Shown here: positions 1 to 10,547 of the stretch, piece by piece
Layout of the letters: each line of letters begins with the position of its first letter
How positions within the stretch are numbered: the first letter of the stretch is position 1
Origin: Piscibacillus salipiscarius JCM 13188
GTDB taxonomy: Bacteria; Bacillota; Bacilli; Bacillales; Alkalibacillaceae
DNA: 58,949 nucleotides
Assembly: GCF_001311865.1 (NCBI RefSeq)
Contig: NZ_BBCD01000020.1
Coordinates: forward strand, 1 to 58,949
Direction of reading: 5' to 3'
Position numbers and translations under genes: made by a program
Notes under the pieces: generated by a model
The model's input: only the letters and a program-made list of their open reading frames with translations
The model's database searches: none
What the model was told of the DNA's origin: nothing

Positions 1-63
1 GAATGTGAGTTTGGGGAAGTTGAAGCCGTGCCTGCGGAAAGCGAAGCTTTTTGACGTAGCTAA

Positions 64-116
64 AAAAGAAGACGAATTTTAGGAAGTAAATTGACTCCTA
101 ATATTCGTCTTCTTTT
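64..116 (-). terminator. Rho-independent terminator after the sulfotransferase gene
   Basis: A long inverted repeat pairs 64-77 with 103-116 and continues inward (79-84 with 97-102). On the minus strand the stem is followed by six T. It therefore fits as the terminator of the minus-strand operon ending at 139. The 63 bases to its left hold only the tail of a possible plus-strand frame ending at a TGA near 52 and cannot be assigned. Confidence 0.75.
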
Positions 117-138
117 AGGTTAAGAACTCAGCTCTTTT

Positions 139-1055
139 TTAATATAGATATTGGGAAGGTAAATTAACGTTGTCTCTTTTACTCAATTTAATATTATCCT
201 CTTTATAACGTTCACGTAAACTCTCTTGAATATCTTCAGGTAGAGTGTATCTCTTATAATGGATCGCATAACTAATCTTGTTTTGTAAGAATGTTCTAGG
301 CCATAACTTACCGAAACGTTTAGATTTTTTAACCTTGAACTTACCATTAGGGTTTTGTTTTGTTTTAAAATATTTATTTAACCTACGGGCAATCTTAGCT
401 TGTAACACACCATAGCTCTTGTTTACCGGATCAGTCTTATAGTTAGGAATTTTATTAACCCCAATATAATTAAGTAACGCTAATAAGTAGTTTTTCTCAT
501 CTTTTTTAAGATTTTCATAGATAAATAGGTAATAGTCCTGTCCGAATATTTCTTCTACTAAATTTAAATACTCATTATATTTATATTGATCCAAGACTTC
601 ATGTCTTTCAAGCTTTTCCATATAATCTTCAACTTTTTGATATCCACCCATGTGTAGATACTGGATGTATAGCGATGACATCATTTGAACTTGTTCGCGA
701 ATACCAATAATTAATTTGACATCATATTGATCTTCCGGAAAAACACGTCTAAGATCTTTTAGAATGCTAGAATGCTTTTTAGGCTTTTTTGCTTAAATGG
801 GCTACCTGATAATCCCTCGTAAGAAATTAAAGTAGGTTTACCTTCCTTGCCTAACCTATCAAACTTCGCTCTAATTTCATTTATATCTTCATCAGATAGT
901 TTTCTAACACGAAGATTATAAAGTTCTTTTTTAATCTTTTTATTTTTAATGTGTCGTACTTTTTTTAGGTTAGGAAAAATGCTATTTTGTAAAAAGGTTG
1001 TAGCCGTTTTATGATATCCAACGTGTAGATAGATTGTTTTTCTCAAATTAAGCAC
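139..1055 (-). CDS. Sulfotransferase family protein (one frameshift)
   Basis: The N-terminal part carries the 5'-phosphosulfate (PAPS) binding loop, GYHKTATTFLQ, near residues 10-20. The continuation resumes in another frame after about position 780 and reads on to 139, about 300 residues in all. Such enzymes move sulfate from PAPS to a hydroxyl or amino group, here probably on a glycan, since the operon also holds a glycosyltransferase, a MurJ-type flippase and an O-antigen-ligase-like protein. The GTG at 1055 lies inside the AGAAGGTG ribosome site, so TTG at 1046 is the better start. The break lies in an A/T-rich run and is probably a sequencing error. Family assignment is good; the acceptor is unknown. 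Confidence 0.7.
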
Positions 1056-1088
1056 CTTCTTTATGTAGTCTTTGCCACTATAAGAATT

Positions 1089-2279
1089 TTAAAGGATATT
1101 TAGATTAATCGCAATAATAATTTTATTAAGTGTACATTTCAACAAATTTTTAGCAGCCTGGATATGTGAATGGTTTTGACTAACATATTCTTTTGCTTGT
1201 TCGCCTAATTTATTTGCTTGTTCTCTATTATTTAATAAACCTATGATATGGTTAGTTAAATCATCTATTTTTTTTTCTTCAAATAATATGCCATTATATT
1301 CGTGTTGAATTAATTCTTTAAGACCACCAATAGAACTGGCGACAACTGGTTTACCAGCCGCCATGCCTTCTAAAGCAGCGATTGATGTTGCTTCCTCAAC
1401 ACCTTTAGTATGAATGCTTGGGATGAGTATAATTTGACTTAGTTTGTACAATGCGATCATATCTTCATGGGGGACAGAGCCTAAGAACTTCACATAATTT
1501 CCTAGATTCTCTTCTTTTACTAAGCTTTTTAGCTCCTCCGTCATCTCACCACTGCCTGCATATATTAAACACACATTAGGATTTGTTTGAATGACGTGTT
1601 TTAAAGCTTTAATGGGGTATATGACACCATTTTTTTCAGTCAGTCTTCTAGGTACAAGTAATAGGTTCTTATGAATAGGAATGTCATGTTTATTTGCAAT
1701 AGAATTAACTTGATCGTTAGAGACATTAAATAAATGAGTGTTTATAAAATTGGGAATGGTGAATGCTTCTCTTCCTGATTCATGTTTCACATATTGTTTT
1801 AATCGTTGATCTACACACACTAATTCATCAGCAGTCTTGTATGCATATCGCTCAGAACGTTTGAATTTATGTGCATATGATGACCCATCATCTACAGCAC
1901 CTCGGCTTATCGCCTCAAAGGTATAATACCCATGAATCGTCTGAACGGTTTTGGTTTTTAATTGTCTAGAAGCTAATGTAGCAAAAATATCTTGAGTATT
2001 GATTACATCATAATTTTCATGCACTAACTTTAGCTTTTTAAATAACAGAGATGATCTTCTTCGATCACCAAACCATTGCCCCTTGCCTAGTGACAATTGA
2101 TTAAGGAGTCGACTCGGAGCTTTAATGGTTAAAAAGTCTAATATCCCTCTAAAGTCCGAACCAGATACGACATCTACTTCATGTCCTAGCTCTTCGAGTC
2201 CAGCTTTTAACGTGCTAATATGCGTTGATAAGCCACCTTCGTGGGGGTATTTAAAGATTGTACTTAATAGAATTTGCAT
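1089..2279 (-). CDS. Glycosyltransferase family 4 (GT-B)
   Basis: An intact protein of 396 residues. The N-terminus shows the GT-B acceptor-domain pattern with a glycine-rich HEGGLSTHI loop. The C-terminal half has the nucleotide-sugar binding region, with EATSIAALEGMAAGKPVVAS giving the two spaced glutamates (E-x7-E) typical of GT4 enzymes. It should act on the cytoplasmic face, adding one sugar to a lipid-linked glycan. It starts two bases after the end of murJ, so the two are translationally coupled. Donor and acceptor cannot be told from sequence. Confidence 0.85.
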   Translation of the reverse strand: MQILLSTIFKYPHEGGLSTHISTLKAGLEELGHEVDVVSGSDFRGILDFLTIKAPSRLLNQLSLGKGQWFGDRRRSSLLFKKLKLVHENYDVINTQDIFATLASRQLKTKTVQTIHGYYTFEAISRGAVDDGSSYAHKFKRSERYAYKTADELVCVDQRLKQYVKHESGREAFTIPNFINTHLFNVSNDQVNSIANKHDIPIHKNLLLVPRRLTEKNGVIYPIKALKHVIQTNPNVCLIYAGSGEMTEELKSLVKEENLGNYVKFLGSVPHEDMIALYKLSQIILIPSIHTKGVEEATSIAALEGMAAGKPVVASSIGGLKELIQHEYNGILFEEKKIDDLTNHIIGLLNNREQANKLGEQAKEYVSQNHSHIQAAKNLLKCTLNKIIIAINLNIL

Positions 2280-2281
2280 TA

Positions 2282-3769
2282 TTATGTTCCTTTCAGATAT
2301 CTAACCATCAATGTAATCTCTTTTCTATGAACGATATAAAATGTGATGAAGGTAATCAAACTCGTTATGGTGATTGATAAAAACGTATAACCGTTAGAAT
2401 AATAAGGCATAAAGAACCAAAGCATAAAAGCAATGATGCTTAAAGTGATACTCGCTCTTACTAATAACGATAGGTCAAACGTGCAATAACTTCTACGAAT
2501 ATAAATGTAAAAAAAGACTGATTGAATAAGCATAGAGCTTGATGTAGCAAGCGCAACACCATTAATCCCAAAGTAGTAAGCTAATAAAATGCTTAGCAGT
2601 ATATTAAAAAACACACCAATGATACTTCCTAGCATGACCTGTTTATAAGCTTTATTGGCATAGAAATGTTGGACAAAGTATTCTCGTGTGCCGAAAAAGA
2701 CCAACCCTAACGAGTAAAAATAAAAAGCTCCAGCTGTCCTGTTAGTAGCATCTTGCCCAAAAGCCCCTCGTTCGTAAACTAAGTTTACAAGGTTATTCGA
2801 TTCAAAGCACATCACTATAAGAAGAGGAATAGACAGCAGCACAATCACTTTAAACCCACTGTACAAATAAGACCCGTATTCTTCTAATTCATTCATTTTG
2901 ATGAGCCTACTTAATTTCGGATAATAAATCGTTGAGATAGGTATTAATAAAATACTTAATGGAATCCAAAGTAGTCTGTAACTATAATTTAAAGCTGCAA
3001 TACCACCAGGCTCTAGAAAAGAAGCAACGATTCGGTCTACTACTAAATTAAGTTGAAGGGCAATAGCCGCAATGATAATAGGTAAGATTGGTTTTAATGA
3101 TTTTAAATAGGTTAACGATTCTTTTAATTGAAACCCTTTAAACAGAAAGCGCTCAGACGATAGATGATATTGATAACCTAGTTGCGCCATACTACCTAGT
3201 AGTACAGCCGTAGCTAAGCTATACAACTCAATAAAAGGGTACAGGATTAGGATGAATATAATCGTAATAAAATTATTTAGTACGGCACCTAGTGCAGGTG
3301 GCGTGAAATGTTCGTTTGTATGAAAGACGACTTGTGTTAATGAATTAATGGTCATGATGAGTAGAATGGGAAGCATAACGAATACTAATAAGCTCGTGAT
3401 GTCAAATTGTTCATCTGAAAAACCAGGTGCCATCAGCATCACGATAGGTTTAGCGAAAACCATTAATAACAGCATCAACATGAATGAAAACAATAAGATT
3501 AGGTGACTGTATTGAGTAAAAACTTTATGATCTTTTTGATTTTCTTTCACTTCCATATAGACTGGTAGGAGGTAACCTTGTATAGCGGTTCCAATAACAG
3601 TGAAAGCAATCGTTGGAATGATTAAAGCTACATAAAACATATCCGATGCTATACTTGTTCCGAAGTATGATGCTATGATGGCTTCTCTTACAAAACCAAG
3701 CAATTTACTTCCTATAGTTAAAATGGCAATAATACTAAACGCACGAAAGAACGTTTGGCGCTTAAGCAT
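2282..3769 (-). CDS. murJ: MurJ/MviN family lipid-linked oligosaccharide flippase
   Basis: An intact 495-residue polytopic membrane protein with about 14 hydrophobic segments. The N-terminus contains GSKLLGFVREAIIASYFG, the hallmark opening of the MviN/MurJ (MOP superfamily) family. MurJ flips lipid II; paralogues inside polysaccharide loci probably flip other undecaprenyl-linked units. Its start codon overlaps the stop of the upstream O-antigen-ligase-like gene (ATGCTTAA). That overlap and the neighbouring glycosyltransferase suggest it exports a glycan made by this operon rather than being the housekeeping MurJ. Family sure, substrate inferred. Confidence 0.85.
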   Translation of the reverse strand: MLKRQTFFRAFSIIAILTIGSKLLGFVREAIIASYFGTSIASDMFYVALIIPTIAFTVIGTAIQGYLLPVYMEVKENQKDHKVFTQYSHLILLFSFMLMLLLMVFAKPIVMLMAPGFSDEQFDITSLLVFVMLPILLIMTINSLTQVVFHTNEHFTPPALGAVLNNFITIIFILILYPFIELYSLATAVLLGSMAQLGYQYHLSSERFLFKGFQLKESLTYLKSLKPILPIIIAAIALQLNLVVDRIVASFLEPGGIAALNYSYRLLWIPLSILLIPISTIYYPKLSRLIKMNELEEYGSYLYSGFKVIVLLSIPLLIVMCFESNNLVNLVYERGAFGQDATNRTAGAFYFYSLGLVFFGTREYFVQHFYANKAYKQVMLGSIIGVFFNILLSILLAYYFGINGVALATSSSMLIQSVFFYIYIRRSYCTFDLSLLVRASITLSIIAFMLWFFMPYYSNGYTFLSITITSLITFITFYIVHRKEITLMVRYLKGT

Positions 3770-5181
3770 GGTCCACTCCTCGCGATCGATTAAAGAGAAT
3801 TCCTAAAAGGGTAAAATATAGCATCATAAATGTTTTGCTTTCAAGTGTATTGTAATACAAACATGAAATTAGAAAAGTAATCGTTAAAAATATAAAGAAC
3901 CACTTATCTTCAAATAAGTATTGAGTCCAAATCATTCTAAGTAATCTTATTAAAAAATCATTAGAAGAATCAATCCGACTAAACCTGTAGAGACGAGGAT
4001 ATGTATGTATTGATTGTCGGTATAAATATCCCCTTTGATGTTATATGTCTCATAGATAGGTGATGAAAAGGACTGCGTAGCTGAGTCACCAAATGTTGCA
4101 AATCCAGTCCCTATGATGGGATGATCCAAGAATATCTCTTTGCCTTTAATTAATATGTAAATTCTCCCCCAATTGGTGCTAGCTTTGATGGTCCGATCAG
4201 AGAACATCACTTGTAGACGTTCAAATAAATCTAATGAATCCTTTTTTGATTTCTTCTCACGTTGCTCAGTTTTATCACGATCATCTTTCTGATCAAACGC
4301 GTCAGCTAAAGATTGAGCGGGATAGTATATTAAGATAAAGCTTAATACAGTCAAGAGTGCCACTTTAAGAAAATACGTCCATTTCTTAGTGATGATTAAG
4401 TAAATGAATCCAGCAATAAAAAGGCTAATAATGAACCTCTTGAAGCGGTTAACAACACTGTGCTTAGTGTCGCTATTTGTACAATTGGAACCATAAATTT
4501 AAGTCTGGACTCCTTAACGAACGGTAAGAAGGTTAAAACAAATACAAATAATAAGTACATAGCTAAAACATTTGGATTTCCGAGTGTTCCATAAACTCTT
4601 TCTGCATTTTCCTTAGATAAATCCCATGCTGCCCAGGATTGAGGTAACATAACACTTTTCCCGAGAAGCTTTTCCAGTATTCCATGAACACTGATCACCA
4701 GTGCAGTCACGAACGTAGTATTAAGTAGAAGGATATAATCACGCTTCACCCAATAGTTATTTGAGAATATGAATACAAATATAAGCATTAAGCCCAAGGC
4801 CCTTAATTCCACAGCTAAAGAAATAATAGATACATTTGAAATGATTAGTGCCGATATACTTCCGATCATCAAAAACAGTAAATAATATATAAAATAAGAC
4901 TGTTTTCTTGAAAGCGAGTAAATGTCACTCTTTTTATAAAACAAGGTGATGACCAGTGCAGATATTAATACAGCATCCCCTAAAAAGGTGAGCCCTTGAT
5001 TGATTTCTGACATAATTGGACGTAAAGGGTAATAAACAAATAAAAACATCATATTAGTCTTTAAATACTTGATGCTGAATAACACCATTAATAAGATGAG
5101 CAAGTATGCTAAGGCATCGTATGGTAAAATTAGGGTTACCATTAAAAACAGGATATAGAATAACAACAATTTCAAATTCAT
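3762..5181 (-). CDS. O-antigen ligase / Wzy-type polymerase family membrane protein (two frameshifts)
   Basis: About 470 residues with many membrane segments. The middle part has TASRGSLLAFL, and the large outer loop has the family signature GRIYILIKGKEIFLDHPIIG followed by GTGFATFGD. The reading changes frame near 4420 and near 3953, both in T runs on the coding strand, and each time continues with sensible family sequence. The gene ends at 3762, overlapping the murJ start. ATG 5181 is preferred because GGAG (around 5195) sits a normal distance upstream; a TTG at 5199 also exists. It probably polymerises or ligates a lipid-linked repeat outside the membrane. Confidence 0.75.
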
Positions 5182-5218
5182 TAGTATATGACACTCCAAA
5201 TATGAAAGGAATATAAAT

Positions 5219-5940
5219 ATGATCAGAACAACTCACATCAATATATTAGATGTCGAATTTATACATACAACGAGAAAACAATTAATAAACCAGACAATTA
5301 ATCATTATGGTCAAAAACCTATATTTTTAGTAACAGCTAATCCAGAAATTGTGATGCATGCGCAAGAAAGTCAGCATTATAATCAAATATTAAAAAGCGC
5401 TGATTATGTTATAGCTGATGGGATTGGTATTATTATAGCCTCAAAAATACTAAAAAACCCTTGCCAGAAAGAATTCCAGGGATTGAGCTAATGGAAGACT
5501 ACTTAAAGTATGCCAATCAAGAACAAAAATCTGTTTATTTATTAGGGGCAAAAGAGCACGTGGTTGAAAAAGCAGCAACAAAAATTAAAAATAAATACCC
5601 GAATTTAGTTTTAGCTGGGTATCATCATGGGTATATAGATATCAATGACTCAAAAATCATTAATCAAATTCAAGAGGCGAAGCCGGACTTTGTATTTGTA
5701 GCTTTAGGATATCCGAAGCAGGAAGAATGGATTTATACACATAAGGAGAAACTAGACAAAGGAATCGTTATGGGAGTTGGAGGAAGCTTTGATATTTGGG
5801 CAGGCGAAGCGAAACGAGCACCAAAGGTTTGGCTTAAATTAAACCTAGAGTGGTTGTATCGCTTAGTGACCAATCCGACACGAATCAAAAGGATGGTTCA
5901 ATTGCCTAAATTCTTAATACATGTACTTAGGGGAAAATAA
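5219..5940 (+). CDS. tagA: TagA/WecG-type N-acetylmannosaminyltransferase, GT26 (one frameshift)
   Basis: Transfers ManNAc from UDP-ManNAc to undecaprenyl-PP-GlcNAc, the second step of wall teichoic acid linkage-unit synthesis. Visible signatures are VTANPEIVMHA, ADGIGIIIASK, then LPERIPGIELMEDYL, and near the C-terminus ALGYPKQEEW and GVGGSFDIWAGEAKRAP. About 240 residues, the normal family size. The frame changes at the AAAAAACCC run around 5452-5460; one more C restores KNPLPERIPG. A ribosome site GAAAGGA lies nine bases before ATG. The gene is divergent from the O-antigen-ligase operon across only about 37 bp and is followed by a glycosyltransferase and tagO. Confidence 0.88.
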
Positions 5941-5961
5941 TACCGTAAAGGAAGACCCTAT

Positions 5962-7096
5962 TTGCGTGTACTGCATTTAAATACAGGTAATGAAACTGGC
6001 GGAGGCATGCACCACATACTTTCTCTACTATCTAAGTTTAACGAAAATGAGGTAATCTTAGGGTTATTCGAACGTGGTGAAATGCTTGAAAGAGCGAAAG
6101 AGCTAGGAATTCCAGTCGTGCTTTTTGAACAACATAATCAGAAAGATTTAACGGTTTTATGGGAATTAATCAAATTCTTAAGAGAAGAAGATGTTCAATT
6201 TGTTCACACCCATGGACCTAGAGCGACATTTTTAATGGCGTTAAGTAAAAGGTTCATTAGACAGCCAGTGATCACGACCATTCACAGTAATCCTCAAGAT
6301 GATTTTTCTGGTAGAGGTCTTAAGGGTCTAATATGCTATCACTTGTATAAATGGTCCTTTAAAAATGTGGATCACTTTATCGTGGTTTCAAGGTCATTCT
6401 CGGAGATTATGCAAAATGCCTTCAATGTTCATCCAAACGCCATTTCAACAATCTGGAATGGAATCGACTTTAGTGAGAAAGTGGATGGATTAAACAGGTT
6501 CTCATTGGGTTTTAATGATGAGGACTATATCATTATCATGATTGCAAGGTTAGAATCAGTAAAAAGACATTGGTTAGCTATTGAAGCATTTCAGCAATTC
6601 TTAGAGGTTAAACCTAATGGACATTTGCTTCTTATTGGCGACGGCGTTGAAAAGGATAATGTTATAAAAGCGCTTTCAAAGAACGATTTAGATAATCATG
6701 TCCACATAATCGGATATCAGGAAGAAGCTGTACAATACTTAGAAATAGCGGATTTATTCTTATTAACGTCAAAGAGCGAAAGTTTCCCGTTAGTATTATT
6801 AGAAGCGGCAAGAGCAAAAGTTCCAATCGTGACAACAAATGTTGGTGATGTTAAAAAACTTATCCCAAATGACGAATACGGAACGGTCGTCAATGAAGAT
6901 AGTCCAAAAGAAATTGCTCAAACTATGTACCAAGTTGCTACGCATAATCACGAAGATCAAACAGAAAAACTATATGAATATGCCAAAAGTCATTTTTCGT
7001 TGCAACATTTTTTATGATCAGATACGTCTAATTTACAGTGATTTAAACACTAAGCAAATGGAATGTAAAAAAATTGTAAAGAAATTCAATGCATAG
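5962..7096 (+). CDS. Glycosyltransferase family 4 (frameshift at the C-terminus)
   Basis: Starts at TTG after AAAGGAAG. The N-terminal domain opens with LHLNTGNETGGGMHHI, a glycine-rich acceptor loop, and the C-terminal domain has LTSKSESFPLVLLEAARAKV with the E-x7-E pair of GT4 enzymes. As written it stops at 7017. Removing one T from the run at 7008-7013 lets the reading continue for about 26 more residues to the stop at 7094-7096. The position between tagA and tagO suggests a role in modifying or extending the teichoic acid linkage unit, but acceptor and sugar are not known. Confidence 0.82.
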
Positions 7097-7098
7097 TG

Positions 7099-7107
7099 TG
7101 ATACAAT
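7099..7107 (+). promoter_or_regulatory. Extended -10 promoter for tagO
   Basis: TG-A-TACAAT forms an extended -10 element 36 bases before the tagO start. No convincing -35 is seen at the right distance, as is common for extended -10 promoters. It partly overlaps the end of the preceding glycosyltransferase gene. Confidence 0.45.
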
Positions 7108-7143
7108 ATTCGTTAGTTATTTTAAAGTTAGTAGGTGACAACC

Positions 7144-8203
7144 ATGTTTTACACGCATGTATTAATTGGTTTTGTAATAACATTTATATTAACAATAGCC
7201 ATTACACCTTTAGTTATATATATTGCTAAGAAGTTTGGGTTGGTCGATCGACCTAACGATCGTAAGAAGCATAATGGAGAAGTTCCATTACTTGGCGGTT
7301 TAGCTATTATCATACCTATTATCGGTGGGTTATTATATTATCAGCCTGCGCACTATGGCTTAACGGCTATTCTTATCGGCGCGGCATTAATTATTTTTCT
7401 GGTATTGCAGATGATATTTATAATTTAAAACCTTTAACTAAGTTAGTTGTTCAAGTAACAGCAGCAGTTATTGTCTTATCATCAGGATTAATGATCGAGA
7501 AAGTGACAATCCCGTTAATGGGAAGTGTTGATATAGGATGGTTTGGTTATGTTCTAACCATCTTGTGGATTGTAGGTATTACTAATGCCATGAATCTAAT
7601 TGACGGGCTAGATGGTTTAGCTACAGGTGTTGCAGGCATTGCCTTTATGAGTATCTTTGTCATGGCAATGGGAGATACCGTAACATTAGTCATTTATTTA
7701 AGTGCTATTTTCATTGCGGCATTATCAGGGTTCTTATTGTATAATTTTTACCCTGCAAAATATTCTTAGGAGATACTGGATCACTATTTATTGGTTATTC
7801 ATTGGCCGTCATCTCGATGATGGGGCTATTTAAAAATGTAACAGTATTTACATTTATAGTGCCAATCGTGATCTTGACGATTCCAATTTTTGATACGGTT
7901 TTTGCTATTATTCGAAGAGCGATGAACAGACAACACATCATGACAGCGGACCGAAAGCACATTCATTACGTCCTATTAGAGATGGGATTAGGACATCGTA
8001 AGACGGTCCTATTGATTTATTTGTTTAGTGCTTTCTTTGGTATTACAGCCATCGTCTTTACGAACGCAACGACTTTACTTCATTATTCATTATGGTGGCA
8101 GTTCTGTTCGTTCTTCATATTTTAGCGGAGTTAACGGGGGGTTGTGTCGAACGGTAAGCAACCATTAGTCAACAGCATCAAGCGGTTATTTCAGTACAAA
8201 TAA
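7144..8203 (+). CDS. tagO: TagO: undecaprenyl-phosphate GlcNAc-1-phosphate transferase (three frameshifts)
   Basis: First committed enzyme of wall teichoic acid synthesis: UDP-GlcNAc + undecaprenyl-P gives Und-PP-GlcNAc + UMP at the membrane. Family motifs are DRPNDRKKHNGEVPLLGG, ADDIYNLKPLTKL, TNAMNLIDGLDGLATG, FLGDTGS and RKHIHYVL, with about ten membrane segments. Frames change near 7397 (T run), 7760 (A run) and 8090-8140 (including a G6 run); the corrected end is TAA 8201-8203. ATG 7144 is chosen because TAGGTGA lies six bases upstream; a GTG at 7135 sits inside that site. It is uncertain whether this TagO also serves exopolysaccharide synthesis. Confidence 0.9.
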
Positions 8204-8215
8204 GGGTGACACACG

Positions 8216-10354
8216 ATGAAAGTATCAGTAATTATTCCGGTTTATAACACAGTAGAATATTTGGAGGACTGTTTAGAATCAGTCATAAACCAAACGTATA
8301 AAGATCTCGAGATTATTGTCGTTAACGATGCGTCAACAGATAATAGCGGGTTAGTAATCGATGAATTAATGAAAGCAGACAATCGTATAAAGAAATACGA
8401 TCTAACTGAAAGAAAAAGGCGTAGGTTCTGCCAGAAATAAAGGTATAGAAGTAGCCACAGGTGATTATCTTTACTTTGTGGATAGTGATGATGTGATTCA
8501 CGAGAATGCCATTAAGCATTTAGTCGATCACATTGGCGATGATCGTATTATGTCTGGCAGTGTTTCAACCATAAAATCTTTAGATCAAATGGAAGAATTT
8601 GAAGAGAATGAAGTACCAGAAATAAAAGTGCGTAAAACATCTAAAGTGTATACAAGCCGTACGGTTCAAAAAGGGCTTTTCTCTAGAAAGGCAGTTATTG
8701 ATCACAATATTAAGTTCTTAGAGAATGTGACGACTTACTCGGATTATTCATTTGTCTATGCGTTTTTTTGCTAATGAGCCTTACACACAATACACGAGGG
8801 ACAGCCGTTACTTTAGGAGAAAACGTGTTGATTTAATTAATAATCCAAACATTCTTGAAGAAGCAGATTATTATCAACGAAGCATAGATTATTTGAACAT
8901 GTATTTATCGGTTGAGCCTGAATATAGTGAAACTCCAAACGTAAAATATATTATAGATACTGATTTAATGAACTTCTATCGTAAGACGTTCTTATTGTTT
9001 ATGCGTGACCCAGAAGAGTATGAAGAGGTATTCGATTTATTAAATCAGGTCTTTAATAAATTATCTTCCAAAGTTTATCGAAAACAAAATCCATTTGTTA
9101 AACGAGAAATTAGAGCTATTCAAAAAGGTGACGCAGAGAAGTTTAAGAACTTAATCAGGTTGCACCACATTCTAAGCGATGTGAAAAGAGGGGCTACGAG
9201 CCGTACCAACTTAAGAAAACTCATTTACAACCGAGTATTCTTAAAGCAATCGGTTAAAAGAGATCATGTCGTTTTTGAAAGCTTTATGGGTAAAGGGTAT
9301 TCATGTAATCCGAAATCAATTTATGAATATATGCTTGAAAACAGACCTAATTATAAATTTATTTGGATTAACAACGGCAAACAACTAGATATTCCAGGTA
9401 ACCCTAAACAAGTTAAACGGTATTCATTAGGCTATTATTATTATATGGCAAGAGCTAAGTATTGGGTGTTTAATACAAGGTTACCTAAACATGTGAAGAA
9501 GCGTGATGAAACGGTTTATCTTCAAACATGGCATGGAACACCTCTAAAACGCTTAGGTGTCGATATTGAGGCCGTACAAATGCCTGGTACAGATACAGGT
9601 AGGTATAAGAAGAATTTCACTTTTGAAAGTAGCCGGTGGGATTACTTAATTAGCCCAAACCAATACTCATCGGACATCTTTAGAAGAGCCTTTAATTTTG
9701 ATAACAAAATGTTGGAGTACGGTTATCCTAGAAATGATATATTGCATCAAGCTAATCAGGGTGATATTGATCGAATTAAGAAAAAGGCAGGAATCCCAGT
9801 CGACAAGAAGGTTATTTTGTACGCTCCAACTTGGAGAGATAACCAGTTCATTGAGAAAGGTAAATACTCCTTTGAACTGCCTTTAGATTTAGACCGAATG
9901 AGGGAAGAGCTATCAGATGAATATGTATTAGTCTTAAGACTCCATTATCTAGTCGCAAGTCAGCTTGAACTCACAGGATACGAAGACTTTGCCTATGATT
10001 TATCAACTTACGACGATATCGCAGAATTATATTTGATCTCAGATATCTTAGTGACGGATTATTCATCTGTATTCTTTGACTATGCAAACCTGAATAGACC
10101 CATTCTCTTTTACACGTATGATTTAGATGATTATAAAGGGAAAATACGCGGTTTATATTTTGATATTGAAACCGAAGTACCAAGTCCTCTACTGATGACA
10201 TCAGATGAACTTATTAATGCTATAAAAAATATTGATGAACTGAATGAAAATTATAAAGAAAAATATAAGGAATTTTATAACAGGTTCTGCAGCTGGGAAA
10301 ATGGAAAAGCCGCAGAAAAATGTTGTGAAAACAGTGTTTGGTGAAGAGGCTTAG
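8216..10354 (+). CDS. GT2 glycosyltransferase-CDP-glycerol glycerophosphotransferase fusion (three frameshifts)
   Basis: About 710 residues. Residues 1-100 form a GT2 (GT-A) domain: VSVIIPVYNTVEYL, VVNDASTDNS and YFVDSDD. The C-terminal 400 residues are a TagB/TagF glycerophosphotransferase domain with VFESFMGKGYSCNPKSIYEY, YLQTWHGTPLKRLG and VTDYSSVFFDYANLNRPILF. It should transfer polyol-phosphate from a CDP-activated donor onto the teichoic acid chain; the GT2 part may glycosylate it. Breaks lie near 8415, in the T7 run at 8762-8768, and in an A run near 10317. Correcting the last moves the stop to 10352-10354. It is the last gene of the tag group, followed by a terminator. Confidence 0.85.
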
Positions 10355-10375
10355 TCATGTGCTGGCCTCTTTTTT
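10344..10375 (+). terminator. Terminator of the teichoic acid operon
   Basis: AAGAGGC (10344-10350) pairs with GCCTCTT (10365-10371) and is followed directly by a T run. It overlaps the corrected stop of the preceding gene and separates the tag genes from the exopolysaccharide cluster. Confidence 0.7.
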
Positions 10376-10462
10376 GCATATAGTGGTTCATAATACCTAC
10401 TCGCATAAATGTATAAGTTTATTGAAAATTGTCATTTACACCTAACATTTTTGTAATAATTT

Positions 10463-10471
10463 TGATATAAT
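10463..10471 (+). promoter_or_regulatory. Extended -10 promoter of the exopolysaccharide cluster
   Basis: TG-A-TATAAT, an extended -10 match, lies about 77 bases upstream of the epsC start in a 170-bp AT-rich gap after the tag terminator. The -35 region is weak. It is the only good promoter seen before the eps genes. Confidence 0.5.
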
Positions 10472-10547
10472 TCTGTAGTAGACGACAAAACACGACTTTA
10501 AAATACATAATAAAATTTGGACATAAAATATGGAGGTGAGCAAAACC

